A stretch of DNA of 64,000 bases, from NCBI RefSeq assembly GCF_001984825.2, contig NZ_CP043318.1:4650001-4714000 (forward strand). Direction: 5' to 3'. The DNA comes from Enterobacter chengduensis (GTDB lineage Bacteria > Pseudomonadota > Gammaproteobacteria > Enterobacterales > Enterobacteriaceae). Each line of letters opens with the position of its first letter. The first letter of the stretch is position 1. The position numbers were made by a program, and so were the translations under genes. Below the pieces are notes generated by a model. The model worked only from the letters and a program-made list of their open reading frames with translations. It was not told where the DNA came from and ran no database searches. Of the stretch, positions 53,445-64,000 are shown in pieces.

Positions 53445-53454
53445 AACAAACACT

Positions 53455-53482
53455 AAAAACGGCAACGTGCGTTGCCGTTTTG
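53455..53482 (+). terminator. Rho-independent terminator of nfuA
   Basis: AAAACGGCAAC (53456-53466), loop GTGC, then GTTGCCGTTTT (53471-53481): a perfect 11-bp stem with T tail. Confidence 0.88.
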
Positions 53483-53559
53483 CGTTTACCTCCCCTCTAT
53501 ATGTTGAGCTGCGTCTCATAATTCACATTTTGCCTGCCAGGGTGATTCTCAATCACGCC

Positions 53560-53575
53560 ATGTTACCCGTATCAT
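53560..53575. promoter_or_regulatory. GntR operator 1 at the gntT promoter
   Basis: ATGTTACCCGTATCAT is the known gnt operator palindrome, matching the E. coli gntT sequence as I recall it. An inverted repeat GTGATT-CTC-AATCAC lies just upstream (53542-53556). Confidence 0.85.
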
Positions 53576-53699
53576 TCTCGTGGGCACTAAACACACTCAT
53601 AACAGCCGACTAAACTTAATGGTTTCCAAGGCATCAGTATTAGTGCCGTTACTTCTCTGTTCCCAGTTGGGACAATCGGAACGTGTCGTTGAAACAATG

Positions 53700-53715
53700 A
53701 CGTTACCCATAACAA
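53700..53715. promoter_or_regulatory. GntR operator 2 upstream of the gntT start
   Basis: ACGTTACCCATAACAA is a second gnt operator-like palindrome, 20 nt before the gntT ATG and 140 nt from operator 1 start to start. Two operators with this spacing allow repression through looping as described in E. coli. Confidence 0.8.
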
Positions 53716-53734
53716 TTCAAAGGCCAGGTAAATC

Positions 53735-55051
53735 ATGCCATTAGTCATCGTTGCTATCGGTGTTGTGTTATTACTGCTCTTGATGATCCGTTTCAAAATG
53801 AACGGGTTTATCGCTCTGGTTCTGGTGGCACTTGCAGTCGGTCTGATGCAGGGCATGCCGCTGGTAAAAGTTATCAGCTCCATTAAAGCCGGCGTCGGCG
53901 GCACGCTCGGCAGCCTGGCGCTGATCATGGGCTTCGGCGCCATGCTCGGCAAAATGCTGGCGGACTGCGGTGGCGCCCAGCGTATTGCCACCACGCTTAT
54001 CGACAAATTTGGCAAAAAGAACATTCAGTGGGCAGTGGTGTTAACCGGCTTTACCGTCGGCTTCGCGCTGTTCTATGAAGTGGGCTTCGTGCTGATGCTG
54101 CCGCTGGTGTTCACCATCGCGGCCGCGGCGAGCATCCCGCTGCTGTATGTCGGCGTGCCAATGGCTGCGGCGCTCTCCGTGACCCACGGCTTCCTGCCGC
54201 CGCACCCGGGTCCAACCGCTATCGCAACCATTTTCCATGCCGATATGGGTAAAACCCTGCTGTTCGGTACCATTCTGGCGATCCCGACGGTGATTCTGGC
54301 AGGCCCGGTGTATGCCCGCTTCCTGAAAGGCATCGATAAGCCGATTCCGGAAGGTCTGTACAGCGCCAAAACCTTCACCGAAGAAGAGATGCCTGGCTTT
54401 GGCGTCAGCGTCTGGACCTCTCTGGTACCGGTGATCCTGATGGCGATGCGCGCCGTAGCAGAGATGGTTCTGCCGAAAGGCCATGCGTTCCTGTCCGTCG
54501 CGGAATTCCTGGGTGACCCGGTGATGGCAACGCTGATTGCGGTGCTGATCGCGATGTTCACCTTCGGCCTTAACCGCGGGCGTTCAATGGATCAGATCAA
54601 CGACACGCTGACCTCTTCCATCAAAATCATTGCCATGATGCTCCTGATCATCGGCGGTGGCGGTGCCTTCAAGCAGGTGCTGGTTGACAGCGGCGTGGAC
54701 AAATACATCGCCGCGATGATGCATGAAACCAACGTGTCGCCGCTCCTGATGGCCTGGTCTATCGCCGCGGTTCTGCGTATTGCGCTGGGCTCTGCGACCG
54801 TTGCGGCGATCACCGCAGGCGGTATCGTTGCCCCGCTGATTGCCACCACGGGCGTGAGCCCTGAGCTGATGGTTATCGCCGTCGGTTCCGGTAGCGTGAT
54901 TTTCTCTCACGTTAACGACCCGGGCTTCTGGCTGTTCAAGGAGTACTTCAACCTGACGATCGGTGAAACCATCAAGTCCTGGTCCGCGCTGGAAACCATT
55001 ATTTCGGTGTGTGGTCTGGTCGGGGTGCTGCTGTTGAATATGGTGGTTTGA
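53735..55051 (+). CDS. gntT: High-affinity gluconate permease GntT
   Basis: A 438-residue GntP-family gluconate/H+ symporter with 12-14 hydrophobic segments; GFGAMLGKMLADCGGAQRIA and PPHPGPTAIA are conserved family blocks. Length equals E. coli GntT. Two GntR operators upstream predict induction by gluconate. The stop is followed directly by a repeat pair. Confidence 0.95.
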   Translation: MPLVIVAIGVVLLLLLMIRFKMNGFIALVLVALAVGLMQGMPLVKVISSIKAGVGGTLGSLALIMGFGAMLGKMLADCGGAQRIATTLIDKFGKKNIQWAVVLTGFTVGFALFYEVGFVLMLPLVFTIAAAASIPLLYVGVPMAAALSVTHGFLPPHPGPTAIATIFHADMGKTLLFGTILAIPTVILAGPVYARFLKGIDKPIPEGLYSAKTFTEEEMPGFGVSVWTSLVPVILMAMRAVAEMVLPKGHAFLSVAEFLGDPVMATLIAVLIAMFTFGLNRGRSMDQINDTLTSSIKIIAMMLLIIGGGGAFKQVLVDSGVDKYIAAMMHETNVSPLLMAWSIAAVLRIALGSATVAAITAGGIVAPLIATTGVSPELMVIAVGSGSVIFSHVNDPGFWLFKEYFNLTIGETIKSWSALETIISVCGLVGVLLLNMVV

Positions 55052-55053
55052 TG

Positions 55054-55130
55054 CCCCTCACCCTAACCCTCTCCCCATAGGGGAGAGGGAACCGATCGAG
55101 CCCCTATGGGGAGAGGGGTTGGGGTGAGGG
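55054..55130. repeat. Inverted pair of family A hairpin repeats
   Basis: Two facing units (55054-55089 and 55101-55130), starting 2 nt after the gntT stop and ending 7 nt before the malQ stop. They fill almost the whole gap between these convergent genes. Confidence 0.88.
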
Positions 55131-55137
55131 GTGTGAT

Positions 55138-57219
55138 TTATCGCTTCTTACCCACCGCCCTTCTGCGCTTATCCAAATCCTTAATCAGCCTGTTCACCCC
55201 GTCATCGGCAAACATCTTCTCAAGCGTGGTGGACAGCTTGCGACGCCAGTTCTTGTACTGATAGCTGGTGCCCGGAATGTTCACCGGCTCCGCCATATCA
55301 ATCCAGTCTTCCGGCTGCAGGCCCAGCAGGGCGCTGTTGCTGTCGGCAATGTAGCGCTGCAGGCCCCGATTGAGGGTGGCGGTCATCGACATCAATGACG
55401 CCTTATGCCCGGCACGTTTCGGCAGACAGCCCTGCTTGTGCAGCGCATCCAGCAGCCCCTGTTTGGAGAGCTCGCGGTCCTGATACAGGCCGCGCAGCAC
55501 CTCTTCATCAGGATAGAGGCCCAGCGTTTTGCCGAGCGTCAGATCGCCGCTTTCCCAATAGCCACGAAGCGTAGGAAGGTCATGCGTCGTCGCGACTGCC
55601 ATTGACTGTTCAGGGTACGCTTGCGGCGCGCGGAAGGTTTTCTCATGGTCGTTTTCAAAATAGAGCACTTTATAGGAGTAGACGCCGCTGTCGCGGAGCT
55701 TGCTGACGATTTCCACCGGCACGGTCCCGAGATCTTCACCGATCACCATGCACCGATGGCGCTTGCTTTCCAGGGCAAGGATCGACAGCAGATCGTCAAC
55801 CGGATACTGCACGTACGCCCCGCGATCGGCCGTTTCACCGTACGGGATCCACCACAGGCGCAGCACGGACATCACGTGGTCGATACGCAGCGCGCCGCAG
55901 TTCTGCATGTTCGCACGCAGCAGGTCGATAAACGGCTCGTAGGCGCGTGCCGCCATAACGTGCGGATCCATCGGCGGCAGGCCCCAGTTCTGGCCCAGCG
56001 GGCCAAGAATATCCGGCGGCGCCCCCACGGAGGCCTTCAGGCAATAAAGCTCACGGTCGCACCAGGTTTCCGCGCCGCCTTCCGCTACGCCCACGGCCAG
56101 ATCGCGATACAGGCCGATCGGCATCTTATAGCCCTGGCTCACCTGCCAGCAGGCGGCAAACTGGCTGTACGCCAGCCACTGCAGCCACAGGTAGAAGTCC
56201 ACTTCATCGGCATGTTTTTCACAAAACGACTTCACTTCGGGCGTATCGACGGATTGATACGCTTCAGGCCAGACCGGCCAGCCCCAGCGCATTTCATCCT
56301 CTTTCACCTGATACGCGTGCAGCGCATCGAACGCCGCCTGCCAGTAGAGGCTTTCCCCCTCCTGCATCACAAATTCGCGGAAGGCCGACATCTGCTCGTC
56401 GTCACGCTGCGAAAAGCCTTTCCACGCCAGACGCAGCGCCGCCATTTTCAGCGCCGTGACGGTGGAATAGTCCACCCAGTCGGCTTCGCGCGCCTGCTTC
56501 AGCGCCTGCTGCGTGGTGCTGAGCGTCCACCAGGCCTGCGCCTCTTTGCTGTTTTTGAAGTCATCTAACGCGTTAACGTCGATATAAATCACGTTCAGCC
56601 AGCGGCGGGAGGACGGGCTGTACGGGCTGGCGCTTTCCGGGTTCGCCGGATAGAGGGCGTGGATCGGGTTGAGGCCGATAAACGCCCCGCCGCGCTCGCC
56701 CACGGAGGCCAGCATGTTCTTCAGATCGCCAAAGTCGCCGATGCCCCAGTTGCTGTCGGAGCGCAGCGTGTAGAGCTGCACGCAGGCGCCCCACAGCTTT
56801 TTGCCTTCGAGCAGCGCCTGCGGCTCGTAGCAGCGTTTTGGCGCGACGATAATCCGGCAGTGAAAACGCTCTTCGCCCTGGGTGAGCGTCAGGCTGTGAT
56901 AGCCCTCCGGCAGCTTCGCCGGAAGGGTAAACGTTTTGCCGCCGGTGGCGTGGCCTTTGTGCTGATGCCCCTCTTCAGCGGTGAGCAGCCAGCTAAACTC
57001 GCCGCGCCCCTCCACCGCGAGCGCCATCTTTTTGCCTGCGGTGAATACCTTCACGGTCGGCACCGGTGCAGCCGACGCTTTCGCGTCGGTTTTGTGCATA
57101 GCATCCAGCAAACGTCTTTTGGTGTCGGCGCCAATAGACTGTGGTTTGCCGTGAGCATTAATGTAACTGAGGCTGATCCCCGCCGCCTGCGCGGCACTGT
57201 CCAGACGTTTACTCTCCAT
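55138..57219 (-). CDS. malQ: 4-alpha-glucanotransferase (amylomaltase)
   Basis: A 693-residue GH77 enzyme that moves glucosyl units between maltodextrins, freeing glucose. Conserved blocks include GIGDFGDLKNML near residue 160, RIDHVMSVLRLWW with the nucleophile Asp and GEDLGTVP with the acid/base Glu, then ATTHDLPTLRGYW. It follows malP by 9 nt as in the E. coli malPQ operon and is MalT-dependent there. Confidence 0.96.
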   Translation of the reverse strand: MESKRLDSAAQAAGISLSYINAHGKPQSIGADTKRRLLDAMHKTDAKASAAPVPTVKVFTAGKKMALAVEGRGEFSWLLTAEEGHQHKGHATGGKTFTLPAKLPEGYHSLTLTQGEERFHCRIIVAPKRCYEPQALLEGKKLWGACVQLYTLRSDSNWGIGDFGDLKNMLASVGERGGAFIGLNPIHALYPANPESASPYSPSSRRWLNVIYIDVNALDDFKNSKEAQAWWTLSTTQQALKQAREADWVDYSTVTALKMAALRLAWKGFSQRDDEQMSAFREFVMQEGESLYWQAAFDALHAYQVKEDEMRWGWPVWPEAYQSVDTPEVKSFCEKHADEVDFYLWLQWLAYSQFAACWQVSQGYKMPIGLYRDLAVGVAEGGAETWCDRELYCLKASVGAPPDILGPLGQNWGLPPMDPHVMAARAYEPFIDLLRANMQNCGALRIDHVMSVLRLWWIPYGETADRGAYVQYPVDDLLSILALESKRHRCMVIGEDLGTVPVEIVSKLRDSGVYSYKVLYFENDHEKTFRAPQAYPEQSMAVATTHDLPTLRGYWESGDLTLGKTLGLYPDEEVLRGLYQDRELSKQGLLDALHKQGCLPKRAGHKASLMSMTATLNRGLQRYIADSNSALLGLQPEDWIDMAEPVNIPGTSYQYKNWRRKLSTTLEKMFADDGVNRLIKDLDKRRRAVGKKR

Positions 57220-57228
57220 CGCGCTTCC

Positions 57229-59622
57229 TTAGCGTTTTGCCTGCCAGATACGAGCCTGATAATCACGGATTGAGCGGTCAGAGCTGAACATACCGCAGCG
57301 GGCGGTGCTCAGGATGCACGCCCGGGTCCACGCTTCCTGGTCGCGATACAGCACGTCGACCTGCTTTTGCGCTTCCACGTAGGCCGTGAAGTCCGCCATC
57401 ACCAGATACGGGTCACCGCCGTGCTTGTCCATGCTGTGCAGCATCTGGTCAAACGCGTGCTTGTCGCCGTCGCTGTATTTTCCGCTTTCCAGCTCTTTCA
57501 GCACCGCATCCAGCACCTTGTCTTTCTTACGCCATTTCACCGGGTCGTAGCCTTTGGCCTTAATGGCCTTCACCTCTTCCACGGTATGGCCGAAGATAAA
57601 GATATTCTCTTCACCGACCTTCTCGGCGATTTCGACGTTGGCTCCGTCGAGCGTGCCGACGGTCAGCGCGCCGTTAAGCGCCAGCTTCATGTTGCCGGTG
57701 CCGGACGCTTCTTTTCCGGCCGTCGAAATCTGCTCGGAGATATCCGCCGCCGGGATCAGCATTTCCGCCGCCGAGACGCAGTAATCCGGCAGGAACACCA
57801 CCTTCAGCTTGTCGCCCACTTTCGGATCGCTGTTAATCGCTGCCGCCACTTTATTAATGGCGAGGATGATGTTTTTCGCCAGGTAGTAGCCCGGCGCCGC
57901 TTTCGCCCCGAACAGGAACACGCGCGGCACGCGGTCTGCCTGCGGGTTCTCGCGGATCTCTTTGTACAGCGCCAGAATGTGCAGCAGGTTCAGGTGCTGA
58001 CGTTTGTACTCGTGCAGGCGTTTGATCTGGATATCGAAAATCGCATTCGGGCTGATATCAATCCCGGTGCGTGCCTTCACGAACGCCGCCAGGCGAACCT
58101 TGTTCTCCAGCTTGATGGCACGGTACTGCTCGCGGAACTTCGCGTCGTCGGCGTATTTTTCCAGGTTGATGAGCTGGTCCAGATCGTTGGCCCACTCTTT
58201 CTTCAGGGTCTTATCCAGCAGGCCGGCCAGCAGCGGGTTGCACTGCTTGATCCAGCGACGCGGCGTGATGCCGTTGGTCACGTTGTGGAATTTGGTCGGC
58301 CACAGCTGGTGATATTCCGGGAACAGATCTTTGACGACCAGATCCGAGTGCAGGGCCGCGACGCCGTTCACCGCAAAGCCGCTCACCACGCACATGTTCG
58401 CCATGCGCACCTGCTTATCGTGCACCACCGCAAGCTTCGCCCAGACCGCCTTGTTGCCCGGCCAGGTTTTATCCACCTGCTTTTTAAACTTGTCGTTAAT
58501 CTTGTTGATGATCTGCATGTGGCGCGGCAGCAGCGCTTTCACCAGCTTCTCGTCCCAGCACTCGAGCGCTTCCGGCATCAGGGTGTGGTTGGTGTAGGCG
58601 AAGGTGCGGCTGGTGATGGCCCAGGCGTCGTCCCAGGCCAGCTGATGCTCGTCGATCAGCACGCGCAGCAGTTCAGGAATGGCGATGGTCGGGTGCGTGT
58701 CGTTGAGCTGAATCACCTCGAAGTCCGGCAGCTGCGCCAGCTTGCGGTCCGCCAGGTGATGACGACGCAGGATGTCCGCCACGGAGCAGGCGCACTGGAA
58801 GTACTGCTGCATCAGGCGCAGCTTTTTACCGGCCAGGTGGTTGTCGTTCGGGTAGAGGACTTTGGTCAGCTTCTCGGCGTCGATGCCCTGCTGCTCGGCA
58901 CGCAGGAAATCGCCGTCGTTGAATTTGGTCAGGTTAAACGGATGCGCGTGCTTCGCCTGCCACAGACGCAGCGGCTGCGCCACGCCGTTACGGTAGCCAA
59001 GCACCGGCAGATCCCAGGCTTCGCCGGTAATGGTGAACGCCGGTTCCCAGAGACCTTGTTTCGTCACTTTCCCGCCAATGCCCACCTGAACATCCAGCTG
59101 CGCGTTGTGGCGGAACCACGGATAGGTATTGCGATGCCAGTCGTCCGGCGCTTCCATCTGATGGCCGTCAGCGAAGGACTGGCGGAACAGGCCGTACTGG
59201 TAGTTCAGGCCGTAGCCGATCGCCGACTGGCCGACGGTCGCCATGGAGTCCAGGAAGCAGGCCGCCAGACGTCCCAGACCGCCGTTGCCCAGCGCCGGGT
59301 CAATCTCTTCTTCGAGCAGATCGGTCAGGTTAATGTCGTGTTCTTTAAGAACGTCGCCAACCTCCTGGTACCAGCCGAGGTTCAACAGGTTGTTGCCCGT
59401 CAGACGGCCAATCAGGAACTCCATTGAAATGTAGTTTACATGACGCTGGTTCTTCACCGGCTTTGCCAAAGGCTGAGCATCCAGCTGTTCTGCGAGCGCA
59501 CCGCTCACTGCCTGCCACCACTGGTGAGGCGTCATTTCGGTTGCAGCATGAAGGCCAAAACGCTGCCACTGACGCGTCAGGGCAGCCTGGAATTGAGCTT
59601 TGTTGAAGGTAGGCTGTGACAT
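57229..59622 (-). CDS. malP: Maltodextrin phosphorylase
   Basis: A 797-residue GH/GT35 phosphorylase that releases glucose-1-phosphate from maltodextrins. The PLP lysine lies in [30 protein letters not shown] and [15 protein letters not shown] blocks ([13 protein letters not shown]) are conserved. The start [12 protein letters not shown] gives the E. coli length; 11 upstream codons are discarded. It is divergent from malT, with MalT boxes and CRP sites between. Confidence 0.97.
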   Translation of the reverse strand: MSQPTFNKAQFQAALTRQWQRFGLHAATEMTPHQWWQAVSGALAEQLDAQPLAKPVKNQRHVNYISMEFLIGRLTGNNLLNLGWYQEVGDVLKEHDINLTDLLEEEIDPALGNGGLGRLAACFLDSMATVGQSAIGYGLNYQYGLFRQSFADGHQMEAPDDWHRNTYPWFRHNAQLDVQVGIGGKVTKQGLWEPAFTITGEAWDLPVLGYRNGVAQPLRLWQAKHAHPFNLTKFNDGDFLRAEQQGIDAEKLTKVLYPNDNHLAGKKLRLMQQYFQCACSVADILRRHHLADRKLAQLPDFEVIQLNDTHPTIAIPELLRVLIDEHQLAWDDAWAITSRTFAYTNHTLMPEALECWDEKLVKALLPRHMQIINKINDKFKKQVDKTWPGNKAVWAKLAVVHDKQVRMANMCVVSGFAVNGVAALHSDLVVKDLFPEYHQLWPTKFHNVTNGITPRRWIKQCNPLLAGLLDKTLKKEWANDLDQLINLEKYADDAKFREQYRAIKLENKVRLAAFVKARTGIDISPNAIFDIQIKRLHEYKRQHLNLLHILALYKEIRENPQADRVPRVFLFGAKAAPGYYLAKNIILAINKVAAAINSDPKVGDKLKVVFLPDYCVSAAEMLIPAADISEQISTAGKEASGTGNMKLALNGALTVGTLDGANVEIAEKVGEENIFIFGHTVEEVKAIKAKGYDPVKWRKKDKVLDAVLKELESGKYSDGDKHAFDQMLHSMDKHGGDPYLVMADFTAYVEAQKQVDVLYRDQEAWTRACILSTARCGMFSSDRSIRDYQARIWQAKR

Positions 59623-59690
59623 AGGGGATCGGCATCCTTTAGAAAGAAAACACAAGTTGGCGCTAGTGTGCCTGGCTCATTTCCCCTCTT

Positions 59691-59735
59691 CCTCATCCCG
59701 TGGGGGATTAGACAGGGAGGAGTAGCGGGGATGAG
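59691..59735 (-). promoter_or_regulatory. MalT box cluster of the malPQ promoter
   Basis: The minus strand reads GGGATGAGG (59699-59691). On the plus strand GGGGGATTAG (about 59702), GGGAGGAG (about 59715) and GGGGATGAG (59727-59735) follow. These match the MalT hexamer GGGGAT/GGGAKGA and the E. coli malPQ layout. Confidence 0.75.
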
Positions 59736-59743
59736 CATAAAAG

Positions 59744-59759
59744 TGTGATCGAGGCCACT
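59744..59759. promoter_or_regulatory. CRP-like site beside the malP MalT boxes
   Basis: TGTGA-TCGAGG-CCACT has a perfect left half and a weak right half. It lies 9 nt beyond the last MalT-like box. Confidence 0.45.
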
Positions 59760-60070
59760 CTCAGAGCATAGTGCGAGTGTGCGGTGAAGAGAAAAAAGTA
59801 ACCGAGGAGAATGTCAAAAAAATGAAATACGGTTTCGGGTGAAATTAAAACCCTCCGAAATAATTACTTACGCAGAATAATATTTCTGCAATAGGGTAAT
59901 CGCTAAGGAGATTATTCATCTCTCTTAACTTTACCGGCAGTATATTAAATTTGACGTCACTATCCCTTCCTGAAACCAGTTTCAGCGCAGCCGCAACGCA
60001 GCCATACAAGCCAGCATTGACGGGGCATCAAACACCTTTCCAGAAAGTTCCATTCTCAGCCTGAATGTTT

Positions 60071-60086
60071 TGTGACAGAGTGCAAA
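60071..60086. promoter_or_regulatory. CRP site of the malT promoter
   Basis: TGTGA-CAGAGT-GCAAA, nearly the same as the E. coli malT CRP site as I recall it. It lies about 137 nt before the ATG and about 60-70 nt before the likely -10, so CRP activates malT from a class I distance. Confidence 0.75.
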
Positions 60087-60153
60087 TTCACAGCCACCAA
60101 ATCCAGACATAACTTGCAATAGTTAACTTATTGGCCGAACTTATACCCATTAA

Positions 60154-62913
<2,760 letters not shown>

Positions 62914-62931
62914 GTTTTGTGCGGCCTGATG

Positions 62932-62964
62932 CCCTCACCCCGGCCCTCTCCCACAGGGAGAGGG
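62932..62964. repeat. Family A hairpin repeat
   Basis: Single unit with stem CCCTCTCCC / GGGAGAGGG and loop ACA between the convergent malT and glpR stops; almost identical to the unit at 53412. Confidence 0.85.
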
Positions 62965-62975
62965 AGAACGGCTTT

Positions 62976-63734
62976 TCAACACAACTCTAACTGCAAATTA
63001 TTATCCTTAATCACCTGCATCACGCCCGCTGGCGGCATCACGTCGGTATAGACCGCATCCACCATGCTGATGCTTCCCATGTTCACCATCGCGTTACGGC
63101 CAAACTTCGAATGGTCCACCACCAGCATCACGTGGCGTGAGTTTTCAATGATCGCGCGCTTGGTGCGCACCTCGTGGTAATCAAACTCCAGCAGCGAGCC
63201 GTCGCTGTCGATGCCGCTGATCCCCAGAATGCCGAAGTCGAGGCGGAACTGAGAGATAAAATCGAGGGTCGCTTCGCCGATAATCCCGCCGTCGCGGCTG
63301 CGCAGCTCGCCGCCCGCGAGGATGATGCGGAAATCGTCTTTCTGCATCAGGGTGTTGGCGACGTTCAGGTTGTTGGTCACCACGCGCAGGTTCTCGTGAT
63401 CCAGCAGGGCATGGGCGACCGCTTCCGGCGTGGTGCCGATATCAATAAACAGCGTCGCCCCGTTGGGGATCTGGCTTGCCACTTTACGGGCAATGCGTTC
63501 TTTCTCCGCCGTCTGCGTGGCTTTACGGTCGTGCCAGGAGGTGTTGACCGAACTGGACGGCAGCGCCGCCCCGCCGTGGTGGCGAAGAATACGGTTCTGA
63601 TCGGCCAGGTCGTTCAGGTCACGACGGATGGTTTGCGGGCTGACGGCAAACTGCTCGACCAGCTCTTCGGTGCTGACGTATCCCTGTTTTTTAACCAGCT
63701 CGATAATGGCGTCATGACGTTGTGTTTGTTTCAT
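62976..63734 (-). CDS. glpR: Glycerol-3-phosphate regulon repressor
   Basis: A 252-residue DeoR-family repressor, inactivated by glycerol-3-phosphate, controlling glp genes. The N-terminal HTH includes GYVSTEELVEQFAVSPQTIR (19-38); the C-terminal sugar-phosphate domain has DIGTTPEAVAHAL and AGGELRSRDGG. The ATG at 63732-63734 is chosen; the codon before it is TTG. glpG ends 16 nt upstream, as in E. coli glpEGR. Confidence 0.96.
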   Translation of the reverse strand: MKQTQRHDAIIELVKKQGYVSTEELVEQFAVSPQTIRRDLNDLADQNRILRHHGGAALPSSSVNTSWHDRKATQTAEKERIARKVASQIPNGATLFIDIGTTPEAVAHALLDHENLRVVTNNLNVANTLMQKDDFRIILAGGELRSRDGGIIGEATLDFISQFRLDFGILGISGIDSDGSLLEFDYHEVRTKRAIIENSRHVMLVVDHSKFGRNAMVNMGSISMVDAVYTDVMPPAGVMQVIKDNNLQLELC

Positions 63735-63750
63735 CAATTATCCCTGAGAA

Positions 63751-64000
63751 TTATGTTCGTTTTCGCGCATGGAGCGTGTCGGCAAAGGCCATCGCCAGCC
63801 CCACGGCCAGCCCGGCGACGTGCGCACCGTTGGCGATAGACATACCAAACAGATCAAACCATCCGGCAATTAGCCATATTAACGCAAAGGTTATTAATCC
63901 GCGCTGCAGATAGATGCCGCTTTCCGGATCGCGCTCCCCACGAAGCCAGACGTAGCCCATCAGGGCATACACGACGCCCGACAGCCCGCCGAACCACGGC
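63751..64000 (-). CDS. glpG: Rhomboid intramembrane protease GlpG, partial (5' end beyond window)
   Basis: The C-terminal 83 residues of GlpG, open to the right edge. The catalytic serine lies in [18 protein letters not shown] and the catalytic histidine in [13 protein letters not shown], so the Ser-His dyad is intact. It ends LHARKRT. The protein cleaves within membrane helices; natural substrates in enterobacteria are still few. The remainder, including the cytoplasmic domain, lies outside the window. Confidence 0.94.
   Translation of the reverse strand, partial: PWFGGLSGVVYALMGYVWLRGERDPESGIYLQRGLITFALIWLIAGWFDLFGMSIANGAHVAGLAVGLAMAFADTLHARKRT

Noticed and set aside
57367..59427. 686-residue open frame antisense to malP
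   Set aside because: Same codon-bias shadow; malP is certain and the antisense product resembles no family.

Overview
This window is core chromosome of an Enterobacteriaceae member, most likely Enterobacter or a close relative (Lelliottia, Klebsiella group). Gene order from yheT to glpG is essentially the E. coli/Salmonella 74-77 min region, and many proteins match E. coli almost residue for residue (CRP, OmpR, EnvZ, AroK, Dam, MalT). The malonate decarboxylase operon, GC-rich REP-like hairpins and a codA gene beside nirB fit the Enterobacter/Klebsiella side. The species call is inference. I saw no prophage, IS element, CRISPR array, tRNA or rRNA.

Layout. (1) 1-5994, minus strand: malonate decarboxylase operon mdcABCDEFG, cut by the left edge inside mdcG; it takes up malonate and decarboxylates it on an acyl carrier protein with a phosphoribosyl-dephospho-CoA arm. 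(2) 6223-11919: yheT-yheU-prkB, yhfA, crp, yhfK. (3) 11916-15078, minus: argD, pabA, a yhfG-fic gene fusion and ppiA. (4) 15357-22474: tsgA, codA (minus), then nirBD-cysG for nitrite reduction and siroheme synthesis, without the nirC found there in E. coli. (5) 22583-29000, minus: aroK-aroB-damX-dam-rpe-gph-trpS. (6) 29287-32557, minus: hofMNOPQ (DNA-uptake / type IV pilus-like), followed by mrcA (plus) and nudE (minus). (7) 36195-42388, plus: igaA, yrfG-hslR-hslO, pckA. (8) 42455-47638: ompR-envZ (minus), greB, yhgF. (9) 47978-55051: feoABC, a DUF1471 secreted protein, bioH, gntX, nfuA, gntT. (10) 55138-64000: malPQ (minus), malT (plus), glpR and the end of glpG (minus).

Much of the content is carbon and redox control: crp itself, CRP-like sites before tsgA, pckA, malP and malT, a canonical FNR and NarL pair before nirB, Fur and FNR-like sites before feoA, two GntR operators before gntT, and a tandem ARG box pair before argD.

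The most unusual finding is a single gene at 13817-14401 (minus) that joins the start of the YhfG antitoxin to the Fic domain of its partner toxin, with the normal Fic N-terminus missing. Others are the loss of nirC, a terminator placed in the tsgA leader below a perfect CRP palindrome, a 25-codon upstream ORF ending in the pckA ribosome binding site, and two families of hairpin repeats placed at gene 3' ends.
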